Below are positions 52,548 through 60,689 of a DNA stretch of 64,000 bases, piece after piece. Position 1 is the stretch's first letter. Each line of letters starts with the position of its first letter. Below the pieces are notes generated by a model that searched no databases, was not told the origin of the DNA, and saw nothing but the letters and a program-made list of their open reading frames with translations. The stretch is taken from NCBI GenBank assembly GCA_015258265.1, contig JABZIP010000004.1:41206-105205 (forward strand). The letters are read 5' to 3'. The stretch is from Clostridiales bacterium (GTDB lineage: Bacteria; Bacillota; Clostridia; Peptostreptococcales; Anaerovoracaceae). The position numbers and the translations under genes are program-made.

Positions 52548-53822
52548 ATGATAAATTTTACAAATGATAATGAAGTAATTCGTAGTGAAAGCTATAATGC
52601 TATCGTTGTCGGACTTGAGGTAAATGAGAATATAGACAAATCTATGGATGAACTGGAAGCACTTGCCGAGGCTGCGGATGTCAAAGTCTTGGCAAGTATG
52701 GTGCAAAGGCTGGAAAAGCCTAATAACGCAACATATATAGGAAAAGGGAAATTAACTGAATTGGCTGAGATGAGTAAAAACATGGAGGCCGATTTGGTTA
52801 TTTTTAATGATGAGCTTTCTGGAGTGCAACTGAGAAACATAGAGGATGCAGTAGGGGTAAGGGTGATAGACAGGACGACACTCATACTGGATATTTTTGC
52901 CAAAAGAGCTATATCGCTTGAGGGTAAATTGCAGGTCGAATATGCGCAGCTTAAATATCGCCTGCCGCGCTTGCTGGGACTTGGAAACTCACTTTCAAGG
53001 CAGGGAGGCGGAATAGGAACAAGGGGACCGGGAGAAAAGAAACTGGAAACGGACAGGCGGCATATACAAAGCAGGATGGACGAAATCAAGAAGCAACTCG
53101 CAGAGGTCAAAGCGAGCAGAAATACGCAGCGAGCAAAACGACAAAAGAGTAATTTGCCCGTGGTCAGCTTGGTTGGATATACCAATTCGGGAAAATCCGC
53201 GCTGATGAATAAACTGCTTGAAATTTCAAATCATGAGGACAAACAGGTACTTGAACGCGATATGCTGTTTGCTACTCTTGATACGGCGCAAAGACTGATT
53301 AAATTGGAAAACGGCTGCGAATTCATACTGGCTGATACGGTCGGATTTGTAAGCAAGCTGCCGCATGCGCTCGTAAACGCCTTCAAATCGACGCTGGAGG
53401 AACTTTTGTACAGCGATTTGATAGTACATGTAATAGATATGACTTGTGATGATTTCAGGTTTAAATTCGATGTAACAAAAGAGGTTTTAAAGCAGATTGG
53501 TGTGCATGAAAAAAAATCACTTGTTGTTTTTAATAAAAAGGATATAGCAAACGAAAAACTTGACTACGAGGGAGAACATCTTGAGATTTCAGCAAAGACA
53601 GGCGACGGTATAAAGCAGCTTCTCGAAGAAGTACAGCGTTTATTGTTTGCTGACAGAAAATATGCAGAATTGCTTTTACCTTACGAAAGAGGAGATGTGA
53701 TTTCCTATTTGTGCGAAAAGGCGGATGTTCAAAATATACAGTATTTGGAGGAAGGAACTCTTGTAAAGGTAAATCTGGATGCGGTAGACTACGCAAGATT
53801 AAGTGGATATGATACTTTATAA
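52548..53822 (+). CDS. hflX: Ribosome-associated GTPase HflX
   Basis: A GTPase that splits or rescues stalled 70S ribosomes. It has 424 residues. The N-terminal HflX domain (about 10-190) ends with the Gly-rich family motif GGGIGTRGPGEKKLE and a coiled coil. The G domain (about 200-365) has G1 GYTNSGKSA, G3 DTVGF and G4 NKKD. The start is 9 bases after codY with a weak ribosome site. It overlaps the YigZ-family gene by 14 bases. Confidence 0.96.
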   Translation: MINFTNDNEVIRSESYNAIVVGLEVNENIDKSMDELEALAEAADVKVLASMVQRLEKPNNATYIGKGKLTELAEMSKNMEADLVIFNDELSGVQLRNIEDAVGVRVIDRTTLILDIFAKRAISLEGKLQVEYAQLKYRLPRLLGLGNSLSRQGGGIGTRGPGEKKLETDRRHIQSRMDEIKKQLAEVKASRNTQRAKRQKSNLPVVSLVGYTNSGKSALMNKLLEISNHEDKQVLERDMLFATLDTAQRLIKLENGCEFILADTVGFVSKLPHALVNAFKSTLEELLYSDLIVHVIDMTCDDFRFKFDVTKEVLKQIGVHEKKSLVVFNKKDIANEKLDYEGEHLEISAKTGDGIKQLLEEVQRLLFADRKYAELLLPYERGDVISYLCEKADVQNIQYLEEGTLVKVNLDAVDYARLSGYDTL

Positions 53823-54453
53823 AACTGTAATGCAGGAAGCGGAGGCTTCGCAGGTTATCGAAAAATCCAAGTTTATTTGCACCGTCAAACCTGTAAAAAC
53901 GCGCGAGGAGGCAACGGAATTTTTCGAGGCAATAAAGAAAAAATACAGAGATGCCACACATAATGTGCCGTGTATGGTAATAGGTGATAATAGTGAGCTT
54001 CAGTGGGCAAGCGATGACGGAGAACCCAAGGGAACTGCCGGACCTCCGATATTGCAGATGCTCCTTGCCGAAGCGATAACCAATGTAGCGCTTGTAGTAA
54101 CGAGGTATTTTGGAGGAATTAAACTTGGGACAGGCGGCTTGGTACGAGCGTATACAAATACGGCTAAGCTGGGCTTGGAAGCGGCAAGAGCGGGATATAT
54201 GAAGGAGCTTGTCAGGATAGCCTTTCAAATGGATTATAGCTTTTTGAATACCGTACAGTATATGGCGCAGAAAAGCGGTATTTTCGAAATTGAAGATATT
54301 AAATACGAGGACAAAGTAATTGTATTTTTTTTAACCGAAAGCGAAAATATGGAAGAATTGGAGCTAAAGGTGGCTGAAAATACACAAGGAACGGCAATCA
54401 AAAAAAACGAAGAATTCGTGAAAAAAGTATTTGACATAGTACCCTTACTATGA
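53809..54453 (+). CDS. YigZ/IMPACT family protein
   Basis: A 214-residue soluble protein of the UPF0029 (YigZ, IMPACT) family. The N-terminal domain has KSKFICTVKPV, DDGEPKGTAGPP and VVTRYFGGIKLGTGGLVRAY; a C-terminal DUF1949-like ferredoxin fold follows from about 140. The exact function is unknown, though the eukaryotic relative regulates translation. ATG 53809 is inside the end of hflX; a GTG two codons earlier is also possible. The last codons contain the promoter for the tRNA cluster. Confidence 0.92.
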   Translation: MILYKTVMQEAEASQVIEKSKFICTVKPVKTREEATEFFEAIKKKYRDATHNVPCMVIGDNSELQWASDDGEPKGTAGPPILQMLLAEAITNVALVVTRYFGGIKLGTGGLVRAYTNTAKLGLEAARAGYMKELVRIAFQMDYSFLNTVQYMAQKSGIFEIEDIKYEDKVIVFFLTESENMEELELKVAENTQGTAIKKNEEFVKKVFDIVPLL

Positions 54454-54459
54454 TACAAT
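54431..54459 (+). promoter_or_regulatory. tRNA cluster promoter 1, inside the YigZ-family gene end
   Basis: A perfect TTGACA (54431-54436), 17 bases, and TACAAT (54454-54459) extended by TATGA. It starts transcription about 45 bases before tRNA-Asn. Confidence 0.85.
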
Positions 54460-54509
54460 ATTCACTGTCGCTAGCGAGTTATGAATAAAATTGTGCGAGC
54501 GTATTTTGT

Positions 54510-54584
<75 letters not shown>

Positions 54585-54604
54585 AAATTTAGATAAAAAA
54601 AGTC

Positions 54605-54633
54605 TTGACAAGTTACAGGATATATTGTAAACT
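54605..54633 (+). promoter_or_regulatory. tRNA cluster promoter 2, before tRNA-Val
   Basis: A perfect TTGACA (54605-54610) and TAAACT (54628-54633) are 17 bases apart in the 85-base gap after tRNA-Asn. Confidence 0.75.
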
Positions 54634-54669
54634 ATACAAGCATGTTGCGGAAGAGTACAAAGTAGATTT

Positions 54670-54745
54670 GGGCGTTTAGCTCAGCTGGGAGAGCATCTGC
54701 CTTACAAGCAGGGGGTCATAGGTTCGAGCCCTATAACGCCCACCA
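54670..54745 (+). tRNA. tRNA-Val(TAC)
   Basis: Acceptor GGGCGTT pairs with AACGCCC; anticodon TAC at 54703-54705; encoded CCA. Confidence 0.97.
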
Positions 54746-54758
54746 AATCATTATAAGT

Positions 54759-54835
54759 GGCCTGGTAGTTCAGTTGGTTAGAATGCCAGCCTGTCACGCT
54801 GGAGGTCGTCGGTTCGAGCCCGATCCAGGTCGCCA
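54759..54835 (+). tRNA. tRNA-Asp(GTC)
   Basis: Acceptor GGCCTGG pairs with CCAGGTC (one G-T); anticodon GTC at 54793-54795; encoded CCA. Confidence 0.97.
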
Positions 54836-54850
54836 TTTATAATTTTTTAC

Positions 54851-54925
54851 GCTGGTGTGGCTCAACGGTAGAGCAGCTGATTTGTAATCAGCAGGTTGGG
54901 GGTTCGATTCCCTCCGCCAGCTCCA
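54851..54925 (+). tRNA. tRNA-Thr(TGT)
   Basis: Acceptor GCTGGTG pairs with CGCCAGC (one T-G); anticodon TGT at 54883-54885; encoded CCA. Confidence 0.97.
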
Positions 54926-55006
54926 TTTTAAGAAACTATACAAGTCAATAATATGGTATCCAGGTGAATATTGGCGCTGGGATATGCTTAATTTGAAAGA
55001 GGTCGT

Positions 55007-55091
55007 CGAGGGATTCCCGAGTGGCCAAAGGGGGCGGACTGTAAATCCGTTAGCTGAGCTTTCGATGGTTCGAATCCATCTCCCTCGACCA
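55007..55091 (+). tRNA. tRNA-Tyr(GTA)
   Basis: Acceptor CGAGGGA pairs with TCCCTCG; anticodon GTA at 55041-55043; long variable arm as expected for bacterial Tyr; encoded CCA. An 81-base gap before it shows no clear promoter. Confidence 0.96.
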
Positions 55092-55108
55092 ATTTTACAA
55101 ATATATAT

Positions 55109-55183
55109 GCGGAAGTGGCTCAGGGGTAGAGCATCGCCTTGCCAAGGCGAGGGTCGCGAGTTCGAATCTCGTCTTCCGCTCCA
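55109..55183 (+). tRNA. tRNA-Gly(GCC)
   Basis: Acceptor GCGGAAG pairs with CTTCCGC; anticodon GCC at 55141-55143; encoded CCA. Confidence 0.97.
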
Positions 55184-55186
55184 TAT

Positions 55187-55260
<74 letters not shown>

Positions 55261-55267
55261 CTTTTGC

Positions 55268-55344
55268 GGGCTCATAGCTCAGTTGGATAGAGCAACGGCC
55301 TTCTAAGCCGTGTGTCCGGGGTTCGAATCCCTGTGGGCTCGCCA
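55268..55344 (+). tRNA. tRNA-Arg(TCT)
   Basis: Acceptor GGGCTCA pairs with TGGGCTC using two G-U pairs; anticodon TCT at 55302-55304; encoded CCA. Confidence 0.95.
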
Positions 55345-55356
55345 TTTTGGTATTTA

Positions 55357-55432
55357 GACCCATTAGCTCAGTCGGCAGAGCACTTGACTTTTAATCAAGG
55401 TGTCCGGAGTTCGAATCTCCGATGGGTCACCA
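55357..55432 (+). tRNA. tRNA-Lys(TTT)
   Basis: Acceptor GACCCAT pairs with ATGGGTC; anticodon TTT at 55390-55392; encoded CCA. Confidence 0.97.
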
Positions 55433-55455
55433 ATTTAAATAGTAGAACTTGACTT

Positions 55456-55544
<89 letters not shown>

Positions 55545-55565
55545 TAGGACAGTTTTCAATGATGT

Positions 55566-55658
55566 GGAGAAGTACTCAAGAGGCTGAAGAGGACGGTTTG
55601 CTAAACCGTTAGGGTTCGTATTAGGGCCGCATGGGTTCGAATCCCATCTTCTCCGCCA
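55566..55658 (+). tRNA. tRNA-Ser(GCT)
   Basis: Acceptor GGAGAAG pairs with CTTCTCC; anticodon GCT at 55600-55602; long variable arm; encoded CCA. Confidence 0.97.
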
Positions 55659-55667
55659 CATTAATAT

Positions 55668-55743
55668 AGGGGTATAGCTCAGTTGGTAGAGCAGCGGTCT
55701 CCAAAACCGCGTGCCGTGGGTTCGAATCCTACTGCCCCTGCCA
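55668..55743 (+). tRNA. tRNA-Trp(CCA)
   Basis: Acceptor AGGGGTA pairs with TGCCCCT; anticodon CCA at 55701-55703; encoded 3' CCA. Confidence 0.97.
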
Positions 55744-55758
55744 ATTTAATACATATAT

Positions 55759-55835
55759 CGGGGTGTAGCGCAGTTTGGTAGCGCAACTGGTTTGGGACCA
55801 GTGGGCCGCGGGTTCAAATCCTGCCACCCCGACCA
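55759..55835 (+). tRNA. tRNA-Pro(TGG)
   Basis: Acceptor CGGGGTG pairs with CACCCCG; anticodon TGG at 55793-55795; encoded CCA. Confidence 0.97.
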
Positions 55836-55840
55836 TATAG

Positions 55841-55917
55841 GGGCCATTAGCTCAGTTGGTCAGAGCGTCCGGCTCATAACCGGCAGGTCCGGGGTTCAAG
55901 TCCCTGATGGCCCACCA
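55841..55917 (+). tRNA. tRNA-Met(CAT), elongator, or tRNA-Ile2
   Basis: Acceptor GGGCCAT pairs fully with ATGGCCC, which excludes the initiator (unpaired first base). Anticodon CAT at 55875-55877. The loop CTCATAA also occurs in Ile tRNAs whose C34 is changed to lysidine, so elongator Met versus Ile2 is open. Confidence 0.9.
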
Positions 55918-55920
55918 TTT

Positions 55921-55996
55921 GCCCAGATAGCTCAGTAGGTAGAGCAAGGGACTGAAAATCCCTGTGTCCTTGGTTCGATTCCGAGTCTGGGCACCA
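55921..55996 (+). tRNA. tRNA-Phe(GAA)
   Basis: Acceptor GCCCAGA pairs with TCTGGGC; anticodon GAA at 55954-55956; encoded CCA. Confidence 0.97.
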
Positions 55997-56003
55997 TAAA
56001 GAT

Positions 56004-56039
56004 AGCTCCTTGCAGACTTAGTCCGAGGAGTTGTTTTTT
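56004..56039 (+). terminator. Terminator-like hairpin inside the tRNA cluster
   Basis: A 9-bp stem (56004-56012 with 56024-56032, two G-T pairs) with an 11-base loop and a TTTTTT run at 56034-56039 lies between tRNA-Phe and tRNA-Gln. It should cut off much of the transcription into tRNA-Gln. Confidence 0.7.
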
Positions 56040-56044
56040 AATAT

Positions 56045-56119
56045 TGGGGTATAGCCAAGCGGTAAGGCAACGGACTTTGACTCCGTCATTCGTAGGTTCA
56101 AATCCTGCTACCCCAGCCA
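56045..56119 (+). tRNA. tRNA-Gln(TTG)
   Basis: Acceptor TGGGGTA pairs with TACCCCA; anticodon TTG at 56077-56079; encoded CCA. Last of the cluster, set off by hairpins on both sides. Confidence 0.97.
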
Positions 56120-56138
56120 AAGCCTTCGGGCTTTTTTT
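56119..56138 (+). terminator. Terminator after the tRNA cluster
   Basis: AAAGCC-TTCG-GGCTTT, a 6-bp stem with a stable UUCG-type loop, followed by a T run. Confidence 0.8.
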
Positions 56139-56172
56139 AGTTTATGGCTATATTTGAAAGCGAGGAGAAAAA

Positions 56173-56760
56173 ATGGCACAGTTGTATTATAGATATTCTA
56201 CTATGAATGCAGGAAAATCCATAGAGCTTATAAAGGTAGCATACAATTACGAGGAAAGAAACAAGAATGTTTTGGTACTTTTGCCGTCTGTCGATGACAG
56301 AAACGGAAAAGGTGTGATTTCATCACGAATAGGCTTAAAACGAGAAGCGGAGATAGTAGAGGAAGATACCAATATACTCGAAATGTTCCTAAATAAGAAT
56401 TCTAAGAAAAAAATTGACTGTATATTGGTGGATGAATGTCAATTTTTGAAAAAGCATCATGTGCAGGAGCTTGCGGAAATTGTTGACAGCTTTGATGTAC
56501 CTGTGCTTGCGTACGGATTAAAAAACGATTTCAGGAACGAGCTGTTTGAAGGCTCTTATTATATGCTTGTTTATGCAGATAAAATTGAAGAGATTAAAAC
56601 TATTTGTTGGTGCGGCCGTAAAGCAACGATGGTTGCCAGAGTGGTGGACGGCGAATTTGTTAAGCAGGGCGAGCAGGTAATGGTCGGTGGCGACGATATG
56701 TATGTTTCACTTTGTAGGAAACATTACAATGACGGGAGATTGGGACCTGCTACGATATAG
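56173..56760 (+). CDS. tdk: Thymidine kinase (type II)
   Basis: Phosphorylates thymidine to dTMP in DNA precursor salvage. It has 195 residues. The P-loop STMNAGKS is at 9-16, the DECQF motif (catalytic Glu and Walker B) near 96, and the lasso with zinc-binding cysteines near the C-terminus (CWCGRK and LCRKHY). The start follows GCGAGGAG. Its last 37 bases overlap the end of the convergent radical SAM gene, an unusual tail-to-tail overlap. Confidence 0.95.
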   Translation: MAQLYYRYSTMNAGKSIELIKVAYNYEERNKNVLVLLPSVDDRNGKGVISSRIGLKREAEIVEEDTNILEMFLNKNSKKKIDCILVDECQFLKKHHVQELAEIVDSFDVPVLAYGLKNDFRNELFEGSYYMLVYADKIEEIKTICWCGRKATMVARVVDGEFVKQGEQVMVGGDDMYVSLCRKHYNDGRLGPATI

Positions 56761-57659
56761 CGTTTTCCTTGAAAACTGTTTCTGCGTTTCAGTTCCAAAT
56801 CTATACCGTTTAGAATACTGCGTTTTTTGTAGCTCCATTCGGGGGCAATAAGCGTAGGGCGAGGTGCATCCGCACCGAGTCTGTGAATTGTAATGTGAGG
56901 CGGTATTATTTCAAGCGCATCGACTACCAAATTGATGTACTCTTCCATAGTTTTAAACGGAATATAATTTGGGTATAGCGTTTCCATCTGCGAGCCGCGT
57001 ACTACATTTAGCATATGCAATTTCATACCGAAAACCGGTGAATTTGCAACATACGAAACAGATGTAAGCATTTCATCCCTGCTTTCATTCGGCAGACCTA
57101 AAATCAAGTGGGTAACTACATTGATATTGAGTGCGGTGAGGCGTTTCACCGCCTCGTCGTATTCGTCAAGAGTTGAGCAGCGATTTATCAAAGTCGCTGT
57201 TTTTTTATGTATTGTTTGAAGTCCAAGCTCAACCCATAAAAAGGTTTTTTGATTCAGTTCATTTAAAAGTTCATAGATTTCTTCCGAAAAGCAATCGGGG
57301 CGAGTAGAAATGGCAAGTCCGGAAATATTCGGGTTTGCAAGAGCTTCGTAAAACTTGGACCTAAGTTCGGCGGCAGGGGCGTAGGTATTTGTGTGATTTT
57401 GAAAATACGCAATATACTTGCAGTTTGTCCATTTCTTAGATAGAAGCTCTATTTGCGTTTCGATATCGCTTGCAAAGTCGCCTGAGCCGCTTGACGAACA
57501 GAAGATGCAACCGCCGCGTCCCTTGCTCCCATCTCTATTTGGGCACGTAAAACCGCCGTCAATGGAAAGTTTGACGGTCTTTTTACCAAAATGTCGCTTT
57601 AGGTATTCGCCGATTTTATTGATTCTATCCGTTTTAATATCAAAATCATAGTACTTCAT
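56724..57659 (-). CDS. YtqA-type radical SAM protein (TIGR01212 family)
   Basis: A 311-residue radical SAM protein of the YtqA family. The cluster motif CPNRDGSKGRGGCIFC (near residues 30-45) has the wide spacing typical of this group, followed by IAYFQNHTNTYAP, LGLQTI and LILGLPNE. The physiological reaction is unknown. The start at 57659 (MKYYDF) is preferred: the frame stays open upstream, but the extra 61 codons are AT-rich and hydrophobic and overlap the divergent gene. A clear ribosome site is lacking. It overlaps tdk tail to tail by 37 bases. Confidence 0.88.
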   Translation of the reverse strand: MKYYDFDIKTDRINKIGEYLKRHFGKKTVKLSIDGGFTCPNRDGSKGRGGCIFCSSSGSGDFASDIETQIELLSKKWTNCKYIAYFQNHTNTYAPAAELRSKFYEALANPNISGLAISTRPDCFSEEIYELLNELNQKTFLWVELGLQTIHKKTATLINRCSTLDEYDEAVKRLTALNINVVTHLILGLPNESRDEMLTSVSYVANSPVFGMKLHMLNVVRGSQMETLYPNYIPFKTMEEYINLVVDALEIIPPHITIHRLGADAPRPTLIAPEWSYKKRSILNGIDLELKRRNSFQGKRYIVAGPNLPSL

Positions 57660-57722
57660 ACAGTTAAGTATACCACATAAATGAATTGATGTGATGAAAT
57701 AGTAGTAAAAAAGCATTAAAAA

Positions 57723-57731
57723 TGATAAAAT
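57723..57731 (+). promoter_or_regulatory. Possible extended -10 promoter for the ICMT-like gene
   Basis: TGATAAAAT, a TGn-extended TAAAAT, lies 38 bases before the start codon. The -35 region is poor. Confidence 0.4.
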
Positions 57732-57768
57732 ATAACAGATTAAAATGGTGAATAGGGAGGTTTGAATT

Positions 57769-58257
57769 ATGGAGAACGAAAAAGCATTGCCTATTTTCGG
57801 TGTAGGACCTATATATATGATTAGCTGCCTTATGATGAGCATATGCGCTTTGATAGCTGAAAAGAGGGGCTTAATCGCTACTTTAAGGTTTCCTGCGCTC
57901 AGAAATATAATCGCTGTATTAGGATTGCTGTGTATAGGAATTGGAGTTTTCCTCTGGGTAAAAGCGGTAATATTTGATAAGATAACAAAAAGTATACAGT
58001 CAGGGAAGCTGGCTACGACGGGAATTTACGCAATCGTTCGAAATCCTATATATTCCGCATTTTTATTTATTTTCAGCGGTGTATTATTGATTGACGGTAA
58101 TTTGTATTTGCTATTCCTACCTGTTTTGTTTTGGATATATGTAACGCTATTGATGAAGTTTACGGAGGAAAAGTGGCTTACGCAAAAATTTGGCGAGGAA
58201 TATATTGAATATTGTAAAAAGGTAAATAGGGTGATACCATGGTTACAAAGAAAATAA
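57769..58257 (+). CDS. Isoprenylcysteine methyltransferase-like (ICMT/PEMT) membrane protein
   Basis: A 162-residue membrane protein with four hydrophobic segments. The C-terminal half carries the ICMT/phospholipid methyltransferase pattern: GIYAIVRNPIYSAF, then EEKWLTQKFGEEYIEYCKKVNRVIPW. Bacterial members methylate lipids or small molecules with SAM, but most are uncharacterised. The start follows AGGGAGG. It reads divergently from the YtqA-type gene. The substrate cannot be inferred. Confidence 0.85.
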   Translation: MENEKALPIFGVGPIYMISCLMMSICALIAEKRGLIATLRFPALRNIIAVLGLLCIGIGVFLWVKAVIFDKITKSIQSGKLATTGIYAIVRNPIYSAFLFIFSGVLLIDGNLYLLFLPVLFWIYVTLLMKFTEEKWLTQKFGEEYIEYCKKVNRVIPWLQRK

Positions 58258-58290
58258 AAAGATGCAATACGCACAAATTGGCGCAAAAAC

Positions 58291-58319
58291 TTGAAAAGAA
58301 TACAAAAAAAATATATAAT
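58291..58319 (+). promoter_or_regulatory. Sigma-A promoter for the flippase-to-efflux run
   Basis: TTGAAA (58291-58296) and a perfect TATAAT (58314-58319) are 17 bases apart, 62 bases before the flippase gene. Confidence 0.8.
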
Positions 58320-58381
58320 TAGCTGATATGGATATTTAGATATTTGTAATTTTATAAATAGGTTTAACAATCGGGAGAATT

Positions 58382-59974
58382 ATGGATAAGGGAAAATTTT
58401 TAAAGGGGGCGGCTATTCTTGCTATTGCGGGACTGCTCACGCAGGTGCTTGGTGCAATATTTAGGATTCCGCTTGGAAATATAATAGGCGATACAGGTAT
58501 GGGATATTATCAAACGGCATATCCTATATACATTTTTTTGCTTGTATTTTCTACAAACGGCGCACCGGCGGCAATTTCGAAAATGGTAGCTGAAAGGTCG
58601 GCGCTGGGAAACGAGTTTGGAGCGCACAGAGTATTTAAAATATCGTTCGCGCTAATGGGAGTGATAAGCGTTATCTTTGCAGGGTTATTGTTTATTTTTG
58701 CAAAACCGATAGTAACGATGCTTGGAAACCCCAATGCACAATTATCTATGATGTGCATTGCGCCTGCCCTTTTGTTTGTACCTATCATGGCGGTATTTCG
58801 CGGATATTTTCAGGGATTGCAGATAATGACACCTACGGCTGTATCACAACTTGTAGAGCAAACTATACGGGTTGCAATAGGACTTGCTCTTGCTGTTTTT
58901 TTGCTACCAAAGGGGCTTGAATATGCGGCGGCGGGTGCTACAATCGGTACCAGCATAGGGCCTATATTCGGACTTTTGATATTAGTGCTTATTTACAAAA
59001 AATACTTAAAAGATAAGAAATTCGAATTAAAGGAGCACGAAGAAAGCGAAAGCACCCCTTTTATATTAAAAAAACTGATAGGTATAGCGGTACCTATTAC
59101 GATAGGGGTTTCCATAGTTCCGATAATGAATTTGATAGACCTTTTGATTGTAATGAGGAGGCTTCAGTCGATAGGATATTCGGAAAGCGAAGCAAATGCC
59201 ATATACGGACAGTTGACCGGATTTGCGGGACCTATCATCAATATACCTATGGCTATGGCATTATCAATGGCACTTGCAATGGTGCCTGCGATATCTGCTG
59301 CTGCGAGTAAAGAAAATGCAGAAGAGCTGAAAGAGCATATTTCGCTTGGATTAAGCATGTCAACGATTGTAGGTATTCCTTGCAGCTTCGGTCTTATGGC
59401 ACTTTCAAAGCCGATTATGATGCTTCTTTTTCCTGCAAGACCGGAGACGGTAGAGGTGGCGGCAAATTGTTTATTCATATTGGCAATCGGAATTGTATTT
59501 TTGTGTGTGGCACAAACCATGGCAGGCATATTGCAAGGACTTAACGCCGCAGGAATGGCGGTTTTGGGCTTGTTTGCAGGCTGCATAGTGAAGGCGGTAA
59601 TAACATATGTTTTGTGCGGCATACCTTTACTGAATATACAAGGTGCGACCATCGGTGCTACACTTGGATATGCTACTATCGGGCTTGTGAACCTATATGC
59701 CGTAAAGAAAATAGTAAATATAAAATTTAATTTGAATCTTTCGGTATTGAAACCGCTTTTGGCAGGAATCGTTATGTTTACAGCTGTAATCATTACATAC
59801 AAGGGACTTGCAATATTTATAAGCAGCAATTTTGCGACGATTATTTCTATAGGAGTTGGAGCTATAGTATATTCGGTAATGGTAATAGCCTTAAAGATAA
59901 TGACCGCTGATGAGCTTGAAAAGTTGCCTAAAGGTGCAAAACTGGCTAAATTAGTGCGAAAAATTCAAAAATAA
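58382..59974 (+). CDS. SpoVB/YtgP-type polysaccharide flippase (MOP superfamily)
   Basis: A 530-residue membrane protein with about fourteen hydrophobic segments. GLLTQVLGAIFRIPLGN near the start, MGYYQTAYPIY, RGYFQGLQIMTPTAVSQLVEQ and PMAMALSMALAMVPAISA are typical of the SpoVB/YtgP branch, which includes the lipid II flippase MurJ of Bacillus. A role in moving lipid-linked wall precursors across the membrane is likely. GGGAG precedes the start. No sporulation genes are adjacent, so a sporulation-specific role is not supported. Confidence 0.88.
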   Translation: MDKGKFLKGAAILAIAGLLTQVLGAIFRIPLGNIIGDTGMGYYQTAYPIYIFLLVFSTNGAPAAISKMVAERSALGNEFGAHRVFKISFALMGVISVIFAGLLFIFAKPIVTMLGNPNAQLSMMCIAPALLFVPIMAVFRGYFQGLQIMTPTAVSQLVEQTIRVAIGLALAVFLLPKGLEYAAAGATIGTSIGPIFGLLILVLIYKKYLKDKKFELKEHEESESTPFILKKLIGIAVPITIGVSIVPIMNLIDLLIVMRRLQSIGYSESEANAIYGQLTGFAGPIINIPMAMALSMALAMVPAISAAASKENAEELKEHISLGLSMSTIVGIPCSFGLMALSKPIMMLLFPARPETVEVAANCLFILAIGIVFLCVAQTMAGILQGLNAAGMAVLGLFAGCIVKAVITYVLCGIPLLNIQGATIGATLGYATIGLVNLYAVKKIVNIKFNLNLSVLKPLLAGIVMFTAVIITYKGLAIFISSNFATIISIGVGAIVYSVMVIALKIMTADELEKLPKGAKLAKLVRKIQK

Positions 59975-59984
59975 AGAGAACTAT

Positions 59985-60689
59985 ATGGGAATCGAAATAC
60001 AAAAAAAAGCATTTATTACGGGAGTTTCGGGAGGCATAGGAAATGCGATTGCCAAGAGGCTGTTGGAAAAAGGTTACTTGGTTTACGGAACGCATCTTAC
60101 AAGAAAAATAGAGAATTTGACGGGAGATTTCATTCCTGTGAAGCTGGATGTGCGGGACAAAGAGCAAGTATTTGCGGTGTCTGAAAATATAGGTCGTGTC
60201 GATGTCCTCATAAATAATGCAGGCATCGCGAGTCTAAAGGAATTTTCAGATATTACATACGAAGAATGGTGCGATACTATCAATGTCAACTTGACAGGCA
60301 CATTCTTATGCACCAAGGCATTTTTGCCGAAAATGATATCGCACAAGAGCGGATGCATCGTAAATATTTCTTCGATATGGGGGATATGCGGAGCATCGTG
60401 TGAAGCTCATTATTCGGCATCTAAGGCGGGTATTATAGGGTTTACGAAAGCGCTTGCCAAGGAGATGGGACCGTCAGGGATAAGGGTAAATGCAGTCGCA
60501 CCGGGGTATATAGAAACATCTATGACAGAGGGGTTGTCCGATGAGGTGAAAGAAAGACTTATAAATTCAACTCCTTTGATGAGAAGCGGAAAACCGATAG
60601 ATGTAGCTGATGCTGTAATGCTGATTTTGGAAAGCGAGTTTATCACGGGAGAAGTGGTTAATGTTAGCGGAGGTTTTGTAATATCGTGA
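59985..60689 (+). CDS. Short-chain dehydrogenase/reductase (FabG-like)
   Basis: A 234-residue NAD(P)-dependent oxidoreductase. The dinucleotide motif TGVSGGIG is near residue 10, LINNAG near 75, and the catalytic Ser in NISSIWG with Tyr and Lys in YSASK near 145. PGYIETSM near the C-terminus is usual for SDRs. No other fatty-acid genes are nearby, so a FabG role is not assured. It lies 10 bases after the flippase gene and overlaps nth by 4 bases (GTGA). Confidence 0.88.
   Translation: MGIEIQKKAFITGVSGGIGNAIAKRLLEKGYLVYGTHLTRKIENLTGDFIPVKLDVRDKEQVFAVSENIGRVDVLINNAGIASLKEFSDITYEEWCDTINVNLTGTFLCTKAFLPKMISHKSGCIVNISSIWGICGASCEAHYSASKAGIIGFTKALAKEMGPSGIRVNAVAPGYIETSMTEGLSDEVKERLINSTPLMRSGKPIDVADAVMLILESEFITGEVVNVSGGFVIS

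Noticed and set aside
57660..57842. A 61-codon N-terminal extension of the YtqA-type gene
   Set aside because: The extension overlaps the divergent ICMT-like gene and its promoter and is hydrophobic; the family starts at the later Met.
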